Source: Aquatica leii (taxonomy: Eukaryota > Arthropoda > Insecta > Coleoptera > Lampyridae). From it: DNA of 64,000 nt. Numbering within the stretch: the first letter of the stretch is position 1; each line of letters starts with the position of its first letter. The position numbers were made by a program, and so were the translations under genes. The stretch is from positions 234,574,104-234,638,103 of the forward strand of contig CM069432.1 in NCBI GenBank assembly GCA_035610365.1, written 5' to 3'. The notes under the pieces were generated by a model, which was not told the origin of the DNA, ran no database searches, and worked only from the letters and a program-made list of their open reading frames with translations. Shown here one piece after another: positions 23,424 to 35,900 of the stretch.

Positions 23424-23546
23424 TTATCTTAGCAATAAACCCATACGTGCAGCAATTACTCTGATACAAAATCCACACTCACGTAAAGCAATAATCTTCC
23501 CTTTAGTTTCTAGTGATAACTCTGCTTGTCCAGGAAGACGTGGCAT
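23424..23546 (-). pseudogene. Tc1-B transposase, N-terminal fragment
   Basis: A 40-codon minus-strand frame from the ATG at 23546 to TAA at 23424. It reads MPRLPGQAELSLETKGKI, then IALRECGFCIRVIAARMG, the first helix-turn-helix of Tc1-like transposases. The remainder of the protein lies at 22800-22080. The gap of about 620 bp between them holds the inverted-repeat pair at 22928-23081. Below the length of an ordinary gene call, but the motif is clear. Confidence 0.8.
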
Positions 23547-25624
23547 TCTGCACAAAATTGACACACAAAACTACACTAAATATTATACATTACAAAATGA
23601 ATTTTAAGTAACCACTGTACATATTGCCATGAAATATAGTCGACACCCTACTTAGTAATGGTGGAGCCTTGGGCAGAAAAGAGCATTACTGGGGGTATGG
23701 AAACCCCCCACAAGAACGGGGTTTCGGGTCTTTAAAAACAGAGCTTCAAGCGCGATTTTGATGAGAATTTCTGCATTCTTTTTTCTTAAATTTTAATTCA
23801 ATCTTTGATTTTAGTTTCAATACGCTAAGTACTGGTAATAAAAGTAGAAAAACATTTGTAAATTTTTGTTTAGTATGTTATTATACTAATTTTATAATCA
23901 ACAATCCTAGGATTTTCAAAATAATTGAGATGTATTGAACCAAATCCAAATGATTGCAAAATTCATTACGTTTGCCAAATGTAATGTAATGTTTTGCACC
24001 CTATATGGATTTATTAACATTGTCAAAAAAAACAAAATAAAAAATAAAACTAAAGGAAAAAAGTATATAATAACATAAATTTAAAAAGAGTTTAAAAACT
24101 ATAAATTATTAATGTTCTGTAATTATTTCGTTAAGAAGTTTTACTTCTTTGTATTATTATATTTCTTTGATGTTATTGTATTTGTTTTATTAATATTTAT
24201 TACTTAAAGCAAGATGAAACATTATTTCTTTATTTGGGGATATTTGCATTTTGTTATCTTATTTTTACACAATATTTCCTTAAAGCGGGAGTCCCGCCCG
24301 CGCTTAAAACCGCCCCGTGTACTTAGAGTTTCTGCATTACGTCGAAACTACGGCGACACATAAATTCGTTTATAATAGTATGGAACAACACTTAAAATTT
24401 TGGCATTTTTTTAGTTTGTGTTTAAATTTTTATTGAACATTTTTAGCCCCAAGTAAAAATTCTTATACTTTTCATTGGCCTAATAATTTTTGTTTGCCCT
24501 TGCGTACTTTACATGATGTATAAATATAAATACAAATTTGAGGAAAAGTAATAAAAAAAATTTTCAAAACGCAAAAATATAAAAAAATTATGTTACTTAT
24601 ACTGTGGGGTCTTTAAACCCGTTCTCGGTTCAAGAGAAAAATGGTCTTAGAATGGTTTAGTGTTAGAAAACAGATAACAATGTTTGAAAATATTTTTGTA
24701 ATATGTAAAACCTTATTTTTATTATATTAATTTAATAAAAGTTCTATTTTTAAAATTTTGTAATTTTTCTTATATTGAAATTAAAAAAATAACAGGCAAT
24801 GTAAACAGAGCACACATTTAACATTATAATTAATCAAATTTAATTTGAATTACTTGAAAAAGAAAAATAAGAAAAGCTAATATTTCGCGTAAGGTAATGC
24901 TTGAAGGACACAGGACGCTCAAATACAACTGCAAAGCACAATTAAATACGTTCCCATGACCTGTGAAGAAGGTTTAAAATAAACTTTGCCCTGCGGTCCA
25001 TAGGTTGTGACGAAAGTTTAATCGCGGGGCTGAACGTGTTGAATACTAGCCATTTGTTCCAGCTTCGCATGAGTGCAACCTATGTATACCTTTTAGGTTA
25101 ATAGTTACTTATAATTATAAGGTTTTTGAAGTATTGGGTATTTAAAAACAATTCTGTTCTCTTTAAACCAAGGTTGACACTTGTGTTTATATTATTAATT
25201 TAGACATAAACGTTGTTGATCATTTTGTACAAAAAAATAGACTGATTTTCCCAATGTTTGGTGATATATTTCCATTACTTAGTTTTAGCAAAAACCTGCA
25301 AGAATTCTGTTTTGATTTGTAGGTAATGAAACTCATATTAGTTTTGATTTCCAATTCAGTTGCATCCAACTAAAGATAATATTTTTTTAAAAGAATATTG
25401 ATTTTCTAGCCACTTCTTCATTTTGTTATAATATAAATAAGATTTCACGAAATCTGCTTGAAAATAAAACTATATAGGTACAAAGTAAATTTGGGTTACT
25501 CATATCTTCTGTCTAATTTTTTTTCGGGTGTTACGACAGTGTAATCAAAAAAGCAATCGAACATCGGATTTTACCTATACTCTTAAAAATCCATTTTTTA
25601 TGAAAAAATGCAAACTACGAATAA

Positions 25625-26188
25625 ACGTTATGAAAATTTGTAATGGGAATTAAGATTACAGTTGTTCAACCACTAATTACATTCAAATGATGATAATACT
25701 TCTTTTACAAAGGAACTCGGAATGTTGATTTTAATTTAATCCGGAAATATTAAAAATTTGGGCCAATTAAAACAGCAATTTCATGTTTGGACATGCAGTT
25801 TAAATGTATTCGAGCTATAAATAGAACTTTTTTAAATTTACTTAAATTATAAATCCAATTATAAATGACTTAGTATTTTTTTAATTAAGGGTTATAACAT
25901 TCATTTAAAACTCGAAACGAGAACATAAATACACAAATAGAAAATTCGGCGAAAAAATATTTAAATCTTTATGGTACAATTTAAATACATATTTAAAGCA
26001 AAAAAACATGTTCTTTAAACGCTTGAGGCGGTGCTTATAAAGAATGGTTAGTAACATCGTAATATCGCTGCAAGTAATGTCTACAAGACCAATGTTGCCA
26101 AATTCAACTAGCTGTTCTGTTATAACGTAAATCTGGTTGCTTACTTTGCAGGTAGTGCATAAATGTCAATTACTTTTTTGAGGCAGTG
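25625..26188. repeat. Tc1-B right inverted terminal repeat
   Basis: Inverted partner of 21128-21660, with the tip at 26188 and the inner half-site at about 26021-26034. Divergence increases inward, and the arms cannot be aligned beyond about 25620. Confidence 0.85.
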
Positions 26189-26190
26189 TA

Positions 26191-27539
26191 CATGATCATC
26201 TAACGTTTTTATTTCTAAAAATTCACACTCATCTACAATATAAACGGGTGTAGTAATTTTCCTGCTTATGTAAAAGTCTTTCTGGGTTAAGAATTAATTT
26301 CTATTTTTATGATTTAATTAGATTTTTTTGTCATTGTTATTAGCAATTTAGGATATCCACACGTATTCCATTAATGCGGAGTTATTGACAGCTGTTCTTT
26401 TATATTGGGCAATGACGTAATAATCTACGACGTAGCGAAAACGGTGTTGGAACCTACGTTGATTGAGGATATCGAAACCTTTGATTAATTACTACAATTA
26501 TAACCGTATTGGAAGGCCCACTTACCAAATTATCAATATCATTCTGGAGAAACTTGGCGCATCTGGTCTTTTTCTCATAGATGGTATGAACGCCATATCT
26601 AAGTGATTGTTTATTTTAACAATTTTTAGGAAATTCTGAAAGAAAGAAGAGAAGGTGCCACTAGCTAGCCGCATACTTCAAAAGAAAAAAAAATAAATTG
26701 CTATTGTTTTTCCGATTCTAATTTTTTTAATTTACGTTGTCAGTCGTTTGCACGCACGACTGTACGTACATATAAGTTGTTGTCACAATTAACTATAAAA
26801 CTTTTTTTGTGTGTAAGATATTATTAAACGGTGCGCTCTGATTCTCTTAATCCTGGAGATATTGCAAGTTTAATTTTATGTACGAGTTGTTTGCATCAAA
26901 AATTCTTGTCTGTGATCAGTACCTACGTACTACCATTTAATCGTATTTAAGTAAATCCACCTCGGGTCATTTTTTTAACTTTTCCTTCTGTAATAAAATA
27001 AAAATATATTCGTGTTACAACCTGTGTATTGTCATTTGTTCTCTTTCTGCGTTACATGGTTTTAAACGGTGTCTTTCATTCCAGTTCCTAACCGTTTTGG
27101 TCGCCAGCAATTAAGTTACAAGGAAATCCTTGTAACAAATTTACCGATTGATGTCTTTTATCGTTTGTGTTTCAATTACGTCTCTAACTTTATCTAAGAT
27201 TGACTAAAGTTGTAAGTGTCAATATTTGATAAGTCTTTTAAATTTAGTATACACATCAAGACTTATACACACAAACGTTTTTGTACAATTATTTAAAATT
27301 ATAATTGATTTGCAAAACAAATATGAGCGTTGCTGTTCATCTTCAAATATGGTAATTCGGTATTTTTTACGTGCAAATAATTTTAAAAGAAAAGATTTTG
27401 TACTTGACGACCGATGACAACACTTACCGACATAATGGTCCAAGTTAACAATGTTTTATGCAACCGGGACTAAATCTTTAACTAAACGCTATTATATAAC
27501 AATAAAATATATATAAATATATATATATATAATCATGAA
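26191..27539. other. Spacer with possible LTR junction and AT repeat
   Basis: No gene recognised. At 27085-27106 the minus strand reads TGGCGACCAAAACGG, like the primer site after a BEL LTR, and next to it lies a perfect 10-bp-arm palindrome (27115-27136). Around 27503-27533 there is an (AT)n-rich microsatellite, which could be the tail of LINE-2. Confidence 0.4.
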
Positions 27540-30500
27540 CCTTTTTAACCTAAAGTGTAAGGTTGTACATTTCACTTATTATTCTTTTACATTTCTTATT
27601 ATATTTATAAATTTTCTCCATTCCTGCTTGTTCTCTGTCAACTTATCTTGTCCCTTCTAGTTATAGCCTTAACTTGTCGTAGATACTTCATATCCATGGC
27701 TTGGATCTTACTCTTCAATATATTTGATAATACCCAGCTTTCACTTCCATATGTTAGGATTGGTCTGAATACGGTTCTATATACCGTCATTTTTGTTTTT
27801 TTTGCTGACTTCTTGTTTACCTATGAAAGATTTGCTCATGCTATGGTACATTCTCGCGGCTTTACTAATTCTCTCGTTCACTTCTTCTGTCATATTTCCA
27901 TCCCTATCTATCATAACTCCCAGGTATTTAAATACGTTCACCTGTTCTATTACCTCTCTATTTATTTCTATGTTTATATTTATTTTTTCTTTGCTAACCA
28001 CTATTACTTTTGTCTTCCTCGTGTTTATTTTCATTTTTCTTTTCGATAGTTTTTCTTCCCATATTTGGAGGTTGTGTTGTAGATATTTTTATTTCGCAGC
28101 GCATACCATTATGTCATCAGCAAACGCGCATTCTGATATCCTCACTGTTGCTAGCCTGTTGTAACCTACATGTAGCTTTTTGGTTCTATTCCTTGTGTTA
28201 GACCGTCGTTTATTGTGAATGTTTGGGATTCTGCATTGTCTTTTCTTATGTAGCTTTTATTGTTACCGTATAGGTTTTTCATTATTGTGTATTTTGGATA
28301 CAATGCTTAATAATGGTATTCCCCTATAATTCGGGCATTCTCTGCTGTCCCCTTTCTTAAATATTGGCACGATCACTCCAATCTTCCAATCTTCGGGTAC
28401 TTTTCCTGTGTTCCACGCCATGTTTATTATTTTTTGTAGCCATTCTAGGCCCTTTGTTCCTAGATTTTTCATCATTTTACCTGTTATTTTGTTATGTCCT
28501 GCTGCTTTTCCTGTTTTTATGCTTTTTATTGCTTTTAGTACTTCCTCCAATTGTATGTGATTCTCGTCTTTCTCTTTTAGGTGTTTTTATCTTTCTTTGT
28601 TTGTCGTGTTTCCTGTTTTGCTTGTATTGAGAAGTTCTTGGAAATATTCTATCCACCCTTCCATAATTTCTTTTTCATCGGTTAAAATTTTGTTGTCTTT
28701 TGATTTTATTTGTCGTAAACTTTGTTGTTTTCCTTTTCTTAAGGTCTTTAACACTCGGTGGAATAACTTTTGGTTTCCTTTGCTATCTTCCTCCATTTTT
28801 TGACCGAATTCTTCCTATGTACTTTGCTTCGCCTGTAAATTTCTTTTACTTTCATGCGTTGATTTTTGTATGCTATGTAATTTTGTTCCCTTTTACTTCC
28901 TAGGTATCTTTTCTTTTTTATCTTTTACTTGTTCCTTGATGTCTTTATTCCACCATTTGGTTTGTTTTTTTTGTTTATCTAGCGCAATTGTTCCACATTG
29001 TTCCCTTGCTGTTGTCAGTACAATTTCTTTAAAGTGTCTCCACATCTGTTCTAGACTCATGAGTTCCCATTGGTCAGCGTTTGCTGCTATTTTCTCTTCT
29101 ATGTTTTTCCTATATTTACTTGCCGTTTCTGTTTCTTGCAGTTTGTATGTCTTTATCTTCTCGTTTACTCTTGTTCTGTGCCGTGTGTTTGTTTTTCCGT
29201 TATTATACGTAATTTCGCTACTACCAAATAGTGGTCACTGTAGATTTCGGGTCCTCTTCTTGTTTTAACATCTACGATTTCTTTCCTGGATGCTCTGTTT
29301 ATGATTACGTAATCTATTATGGATTTCTCATTTCTGCTTTTAACCTCTCTCGTGTATTTATGTATGTATTTCCTTGTGTTTGAAGAATGTATTCGTTATT
29401 ATTAAGTTGTTTTCTATGCAAAAATTTATTAGTCTATCTCCGTAATTGTTTTTATGGTTTTCTCCGTATTGTCCTATTACGTCGATCGCGTTATTGCTTC
29501 TTTTCTTTACCCGACAGTTAAAGTCTCCTAGCATTATTAATCTATTATTTATATTTTCTATCATTTCGTTCATATATTCCCAAAATTCATCTTTCTTCTT
29601 TGTCTTTTCATCTTCGCTTGGGCCGTAGATTATTAGAAGAGTTATTATGTTTAGTAATCTAATTGTATTTCAACTTTAGTATCTTTCCTGACTTAAATTC
29701 CCATTTATTTACACTATTAACATGATCTTTTCTTATTATGCACCCTACTTCTTTAGCTGTACGGTCGTCTGGTTTTACTCCACTGTATGTTAGTAAGTGT
29801 CCATTTTCCATTTCTATCATCCCATTTCCTTTTTGTTTCTGTGATTGATAATATGTCTAGGTTTGCTTTCTCAAATTTATATATGAGCTCCTGCTCCTTC
29901 CCATTAAGACTTCTAATATTCCGCGTACCCAACCTAAGAGCTGTTTCTTCTTTTTTTGTTTTATTTCGATTTATTTTCTTTCCTGCTCGTAAATCCGTTT
30001 TCATTGACATTTTCGTCTTCTTATTGTTAGTGTTGGTGGTGCTTAGTTTTTTGAATCGTTATCGATAATTAACGTGCTCTTGTTGGCTTCTTCCAGCTCC
30101 CTGTTTTGCTGGTTCCATCTCCATTCTTTCCCGTCCACTATTAGCTTTTGGTATCCAACTGCTTTTGCCCGTTTCCCTTCATTTCTTGCTTTTTCTGCAA
30201 ATGCCTTGATGTGCGCCTGTATTTCTCATTCTTTTACTGTTAGATCATTCTCTATTCTTATGCGTGTTCCTTTTAATGCCTTCTTCTTTTTCATTATTTC
30301 TATTTTATTTTGCCAAGTTTCCATTTTTACTACGATTATATTGTTAGCTTCTACTTTGCCCACTCTAAATACTTCTCTTATTTCTGGTTTCACACCTATA
30401 ATTTCTTGTTAAACTTCTACTTTTTCTCTTATCAATGCATCTTGAACTTGTATTCCTTTGATCACTATATTTAGTTTTTTCTTATCTCTATCCTGTTCTT

Positions 30501-30540
30501 CTTTTATCACTTAAAATAACTCATTTTTATTCAATATGTA
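27540..30540 (-). pseudogene. LINE-2 copy: EN-RT non-LTR retrotransposon, nearly full domain order
   Basis: Best-preserved LINE here, minus strand. From the right: ORF1/gag-like domain at about 30540-30080 (IVIKGIQVQDALIREKVEV, IMKKKKALKGTRIRIENDLT, AVGYQKLIVDGKEWRW); endonuclease from 30010 (LRLGTRNIRSL, DILSITETKRKW), GDFNCRV at about 29520, and YSDHYLV near 29240, so EN motifs N, E, D and H are visible; linker (28796-28587, IMEGWIEYFQELL); RT start (28550-28263, GKAAGHNKITGKMMKN, VPIFKKGDSRECPNYRGI); a junction near 28280 that skips about 100 residues including the AFD motif; then KSYIRKDNAES and the intact catalytic FADDIMVCA near 28120; RT end (28034-27777, FKYLGVMID) and C-terminus MDMKYLRQVKAITRRDKL near 27650. 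Stops and frameshifts occur throughout. Confidence 0.85.
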
Positions 30541-31249
30541 GCGGGCCCGTATGTAGAACTTTACACGCCGACATTTACGCTGAAAAACTCATAACAATAA
30601 CATATAAATATAAAAACTTTAATATTACTATTATTTACTATCGTAATGAATTATAGTGATTCTTAACAGTATGGATAAAATTTAAAAAAAAAAACGAATT
30701 TCGAATCATTATCATAAAGTTTTCTTTGACAAATTGTTTTTTGTAGCCTAATAGAATAATTTATAAGCAAATAACTAGAAAACATTAAAATCTATATACC
30801 TTAAAAGCCATGGTAATTCAAATACACTTATTTTTATAGATATATAGAAAGTTCTAACAATGAACTTTTCAGTTTTGAAAATGTAAGTGAAAGTTAATTA
30901 TAACGGTGAATCAGATATAAACAAATTCATACGACAAATTGGGTTTCCATGCAACAAATGGCGCAAAATTGTAATTAGGGTTGTTGTTATTGAATGATTC
31001 CCTAGAGAGAAACATAACGGTTGTTTAGTTATTTATAGATTTAACATATATTTATCTATCCATCATATGGAGTTACATTTGTACATCGCAATATCTACAA
31101 ATTGGCAATTAAAAAAGGAATCTGGTATGTACCACACAGAATTGAAGAGAGATTCATAACCACATGCAATTATAATATAGGTACGTGATGATATCAACCA
31201 TAACAACACTATCATCATCATAATTGCGCCGTGTAATCCTTAAAATGAT
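30541..31249. other. Spacer between LINE-2 and LINE-3
   Basis: AT-rich, no gene or repeat recognised. It may include the 3' untranslated tail of LINE-3 near its right end. Confidence 0.5.
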
Positions 31250-32900
31250 GGTTCAATCCATTTGTTGAAGTGGATCCTCTTTTTCTTGAGTTCACAGTTT
31301 GTTGTTGGTCCTGGCGGTCTCTGTTCTCTTTTTCCATTCTTTTCTATCCATGCATTTCGGCCTCCAATCTTCTATTTGTTGGGTTTTTATATATCTAACG
31401 ATATTTTATCCTCTAAGTATTTTATTTATTTTTTTATATTGTTCTTATAATTTTTCTATCTTCTTCTTTTTTGTTTTATTGTTATTGCTATCTACGTATA
31501 AGTTATGCAGGGTCATATCAGGGTCTTATAGATTCTTATTTTTATTGGTTTACTTAACGCTTTGCTTTTTAATAGAGTTTTATTTCTGCCGTATTGTTTT
31601 CAGCAATTTCTCTTTTACTTTGTTTTCCACGGTTTGTCCCATTGTGACTCCCTGATAATTAAGGCCGTTGATTCTTTCAAAAATATATTCTTGTGTTTGT
31701 AAGTAATTTTGTGAGCGTTCCTTCCCTATTTTCATTTATTTTGTTTTTACTCTGTTTATTTCCATACAGCTCTTGTAATATTTTTTTCCTTATTCCCTAT
31801 GATTGTTATCTCATCTGCGTACGCTATTTGGTTAGTCGTGATATTTTCTTATCTAGTTTAGCTTTTTGTATAATGCTTTCTAGTACTAGGTTGAATGTGG
31901 ATGAAGATAACGAGTTCCCTTGTTTCACTTCTTTATTTATTACAAAACATTCTGTTGTTGTTCATTAGAATCTCATTTGCAATTTGTATTTATCAGTGTC
32001 AATTCTAACAGTCTTAATAGTTTTCCAGGTATTCTTAAGTGTTTTAGTGTTCTTAGATTTCTCCTGCTCACTAAATCAAAGGCCATCATGGCATTTACTC
32101 GGTCTGAAGCCGTTCTGGTAATCCCCAACTATATTTTTAGAATGTGTCTTTAGCCCTTTGCTCATCAAGTTTGCCAATGTTTTATAGGTGATGTTTAACA
32201 GAGCTTTGGGCCTCTGGTTTTTGTAGTTTTCGTTCCTCCTTTTTTTATATATTGGTATCATTATACTAGTGTTCCAGTACTTTAGTATCTTGTTTTGTCT
32301 TGATATTTGTTTGATTAAGTGACATATGTGTTCTTGTATCTGCTGTCCTCTATACTTTAGCAATTCTGCCTCAATCTCGTCTACCCCCGGTGTTTTTCCA
32401 TTTTTTTATTTTCTTATTTCTTTATGTATTTTTTCATCTTTGGGACAGTTCCCTTCTTCTTGATCTGGCTGTCTTTCTTTCTTTTGTATTTCCATATGTC
32501 GCTCATCTTTTGTAGATTTCTATTTTACCAGTTTTGTCTTTTATTCCTCTGGTTTCAGTTGTTTTGTTGTTGTGCTAGAGTCTAATTTTTTTGTACAATT
32601 GTTTTCAGTTAAAGTTTCTGCCTTATTGCTCAATCTCTTCTATTTTTTCGTATATGAAATCATTTTTTTTTCCTGTATAGTTCATTTGCTGCGTAGCTTT
32701 TTATTTTAATTTCAGTTCTGCATTGTTCGTCTTTTCTTTCAATTTATCTAATTCTGGTTAGGTTTTTGTTTTTTGGTTTCTTCACATTCCTTACCATTCG
32801 ATGTTTGGTTAAGAGATTGCAAGTATTTTCTGCTGCTTTTGTTAAATTATCTCTCATTTTTTTCCATATCTCTTTTGTATTTGTTGAATCTAACTACAGT
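31250..32900 (-). pseudogene. LINE-3 copy: 5'-truncated, RT domain only
   Basis: Minus-strand LINE RT. From the right: scraps of the EN-RT linker to about 32400; GVDEIEAELLKYRG then HICHLIKQISRQNKI, MIPIYKKRRNENYKNQRPKA and NIVGDYQNGFRPSK (32363-32076). After a junction that skips part of the palm come MAFDLVSRRNLRTLKHL (about 32100-32040), the catalytic motif as AYADEITIIG near 31820 (family YADD; the second Asp is Glu), and a C-terminus QQIEDWR..KCMDRKEWKKR ending near 31280. It is too divergent from LINE-2 to be the same family, though both belong to EN-type LINEs. Frame breaks are many. Confidence 0.78.
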
Positions 32901-35900
32901 AATAATTGATTCGTTATAAATGCTTAATATATTTTTATAAATAACAATAACAATTTATAATTTTTTTAAAATGTTTTGAACTGTAGTTCTTGTCAAATAT
33001 AGTAATTATAGGTACTATAATAATTGTTTGACGTAAAACAAAAAACAAAGCTAATCTCGTTAATAAACAAGTTCGAAAGTCTTATATAATTTAGTTAAGA
33101 CATTGTTAATTGTCTTAAGAATGTCAATTATGTAGCGGGTATTAATCTTACACTGTTTGTTTTTTATTTTTTTGCAAATCATATTTAAATTATATGCTTA
33201 TAGTTTGATTATAATATAACTATTTTAATTTATAATTTTTGTAAACAAATTTATGGTAAATTTATTTTTGAACAAATTTACCGTTTGTAAACATTTTTAA
33301 ACAAATACCGCTTTGTAAAATATTTAAAAGTTAACATTTAAGATATTTATGTTTTGAAAAAAAAATATAGTTTATAACTTTTGATGGTTATTTTTATTTA
33401 TTTGAGTTATCTACTACATAAAAATTATTTAAATGAAAAATAATATTTTTTTATTTGAAATTAAAATCTGTTATTTATGATGTTTTCATACTAGCAATTG
33501 ATGATAATAAATATTATAACTGTTAATTTTACTTAGTTCAGTATTGATAAATTAGTGTACTTAGGATATGCTTACTTCATGGGCATATATGACGGATGAA
33601 AGCTGGAAGTATAAAGTACTTAATCTCGAATAGTCATTAAAAACTTTAGATTCTGAGTGATATACGACCTGTGTGGATATAACAACAGAGAAAGAATATG
33701 AGTAAATTTGGAAATTTTATGCGCATACTAATGGAATAGAAAGAAACAAAAGCATATAATGCGAAAGCTTTTCGGTCTCTAGTTGATTGGAGGTTATTCT
33801 ATATCGTCGCAATTTTTCAAGAGAATGTGAGTTGCGCGCACGTTTTACATCTTTCATTAATTTTTCACGGCACGTTTTTACCTAGGCAGGTTATTCTCAA
33901 TTTTAACCTTTTTTTATTTCTAAGCTAATAATAAAATCTATAAAGAAAATCCGTTTTTCAAAGTGACGTAGACTATAGATATTTTTTATGCATTTAAGAT
34001 TAGGACGACATTTTTTGCGATTTTTAAAATAACAAAAATTATTTGATTAATGTTTGTTTTTACAAACACAGAATTTAAAGGTAGAACCAAATTTAAATAC
34101 AAGGTTGAATTATTAGTATTGTTTACAGTCAGAAAGGGTAAAACGTAAAAGTTCTAATAAATAAAACTTAATTATAACTGTTTTAAATTTTAGATTTAAT
34201 AATTTGGTTTCATGTTTTGAAATTTTTGCATTAAAATAACAAAAACATTTGAGCATTCTGTTTGGGTTTATGAAAGTTTTTTTTAATAAAATTATTATAT
34301 AACATGTACTTACTATTCGATTACACAAATTAATTAAAAAAAATAATACAATGTAATTAAAAGCTTTTCAAATGTACAAAAACTGTATATTTAAAATCAC
34401 ACTAAAGTATAATATACAAAATTCCATACATACATATATTATAATACTATGTATAATCTATTTTTTAGTTATGAGAAGTGAAAGTAAAAAAAACTATTAT
34501 GTTAATCTAATAATGTTGGTAAATTTGATTAAGTATGAATTTATAAAGTGTACCACTTATAGGTTTAATTTATATAAAAACTGATTTTTTAATAATCTTC
34601 AACTACCTAAGTAAAACACCAAAGCAAAATGATGTTGTTTACAAACACAATTAGTGCAGATCATACTTTATTTTTCTTTGTAAATTTAGCTTGTTAATAA
34701 GTAATCATGTTGAATCTGTGTTTTTACCTGAAATTTACCTTGCATCTCGTAAAAAACAGACTATAACATAATTTAAACTAATATAAGCTTTTATTAACAC
34801 GATTTGTTTCTATTAATTGAATTAAAATAATTAATTTTATTTATATTAATAATTGAACTTAAAAAGAATTATATTAAAGATAACATTTTTTGTCTTTGAT
34901 TAATGTCTACAACTTGTTGATTTCTATAAGAGTAAATTTATCTTGAAAATCGACATTCTTTTAAATGCTTTGGACTTTGATTTAAAAAAAAAAACCTGTT
35001 TACTGATATTTTGTAGTCATATGTTAATATAAAAATAAAGTTGGTCAGTTTTAGCTTTGCTATTTGCAATTTATTTATTCCATAATTAGCAGTTTTTTTT
35101 CCTAAACGTGTTGTACAAACAAAGATTCATTTTCATTAACAACTATTAAAATAGAAAGTTGAAACCTGTTGTAGTTTCAAAAGTAACCAGCAATTTATTG
35201 TTTGCAGCAAATGTAACCAAAAATTTTTTTGTTTAAATTTGTTTTTAATTATATAATTCCGTTTGTTATTTAATTCTAACAATTTATCATTTGTTTAAGC
35301 ATGAGTATCGCGAAGTGTTTGATTTTGACGTATGAATAACATAAAAAATAATTCTTTAAAATGGCAAAACTTATATATAGGTAATAGTAATAAATTTTAA
35401 ATTTGAACTTCCTTACTACTGAAATATATTAAATGCTTGTATTCACTCTAATTTATATTATTAAGAAATTGATTTAAATGCATAAATAATTGTTTTTTGT
35501 CTAGTTCAATTTTTGTTTCTTCTATTACTAATAGCGGTTTCTCATTCTTATTGATCAATATTATTGAATCTATGCCATTGAACATATAATTAAATGTAAA
35601 ATTTGTTTACATTATTAACTACATGGAACATTTATTTTATAAAGTTTGATTTTTAAAAATCGTTGCAAAGAAAGAAATTGTGGGTGTTGGTTTCGTATTG
35701 TGTATGAATCTTGAAAAAACGTAATCAGAAACAGGAATACAATTTCGTCACTCGTCGGTAAAATCATGTATTTTAAGACGCAGATATAAATGTGTTTCAG
35801 TAAAATTCTTAGTGAAATTGACTAGAGATGAAATAGATACATATAAAAACATGTTAACATTTATACAGAAAAAAAGACGCTCTTCCAGCAAGACTAAAAT

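Larger units (their letters stand above)
21128..26188 (-). mobile_element. Tc1-B: Tc1-like transposon with very long inverted termini
   Basis: A 5061-bp element bounded by inverted repeats beginning CACTG(C/T)CTCAAAAAAG, with TA at 21126-21127 and 26189-26190. The inverted repeats remain alignable for about 530 bp at each end (about 80% over the first 190 bp by eye), far longer than in Tc1-A. Each contains an inner copy of the tip, CACTGCCTCAAGCG at 21286-21299 and CACCGCCTCAAGCG on the other strand near 26021-26034. This is the IR/DR layout known from Sleeping Beauty-type elements. A broken Tc1 transposase lies inside on the minus strand. The size exceeds that of a simple Tc1 element, so other insertions are probably nested inside. 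Confidence 0.85.

Noticed and set aside
23690-24640. Inverted GGTTT..GGGTCTTTAAA blocks (about 23715 and 24606) as MITE ends
   Set aside because: The match is short and needs gaps; there is no clear target duplication. May be a decayed element but not supportable.
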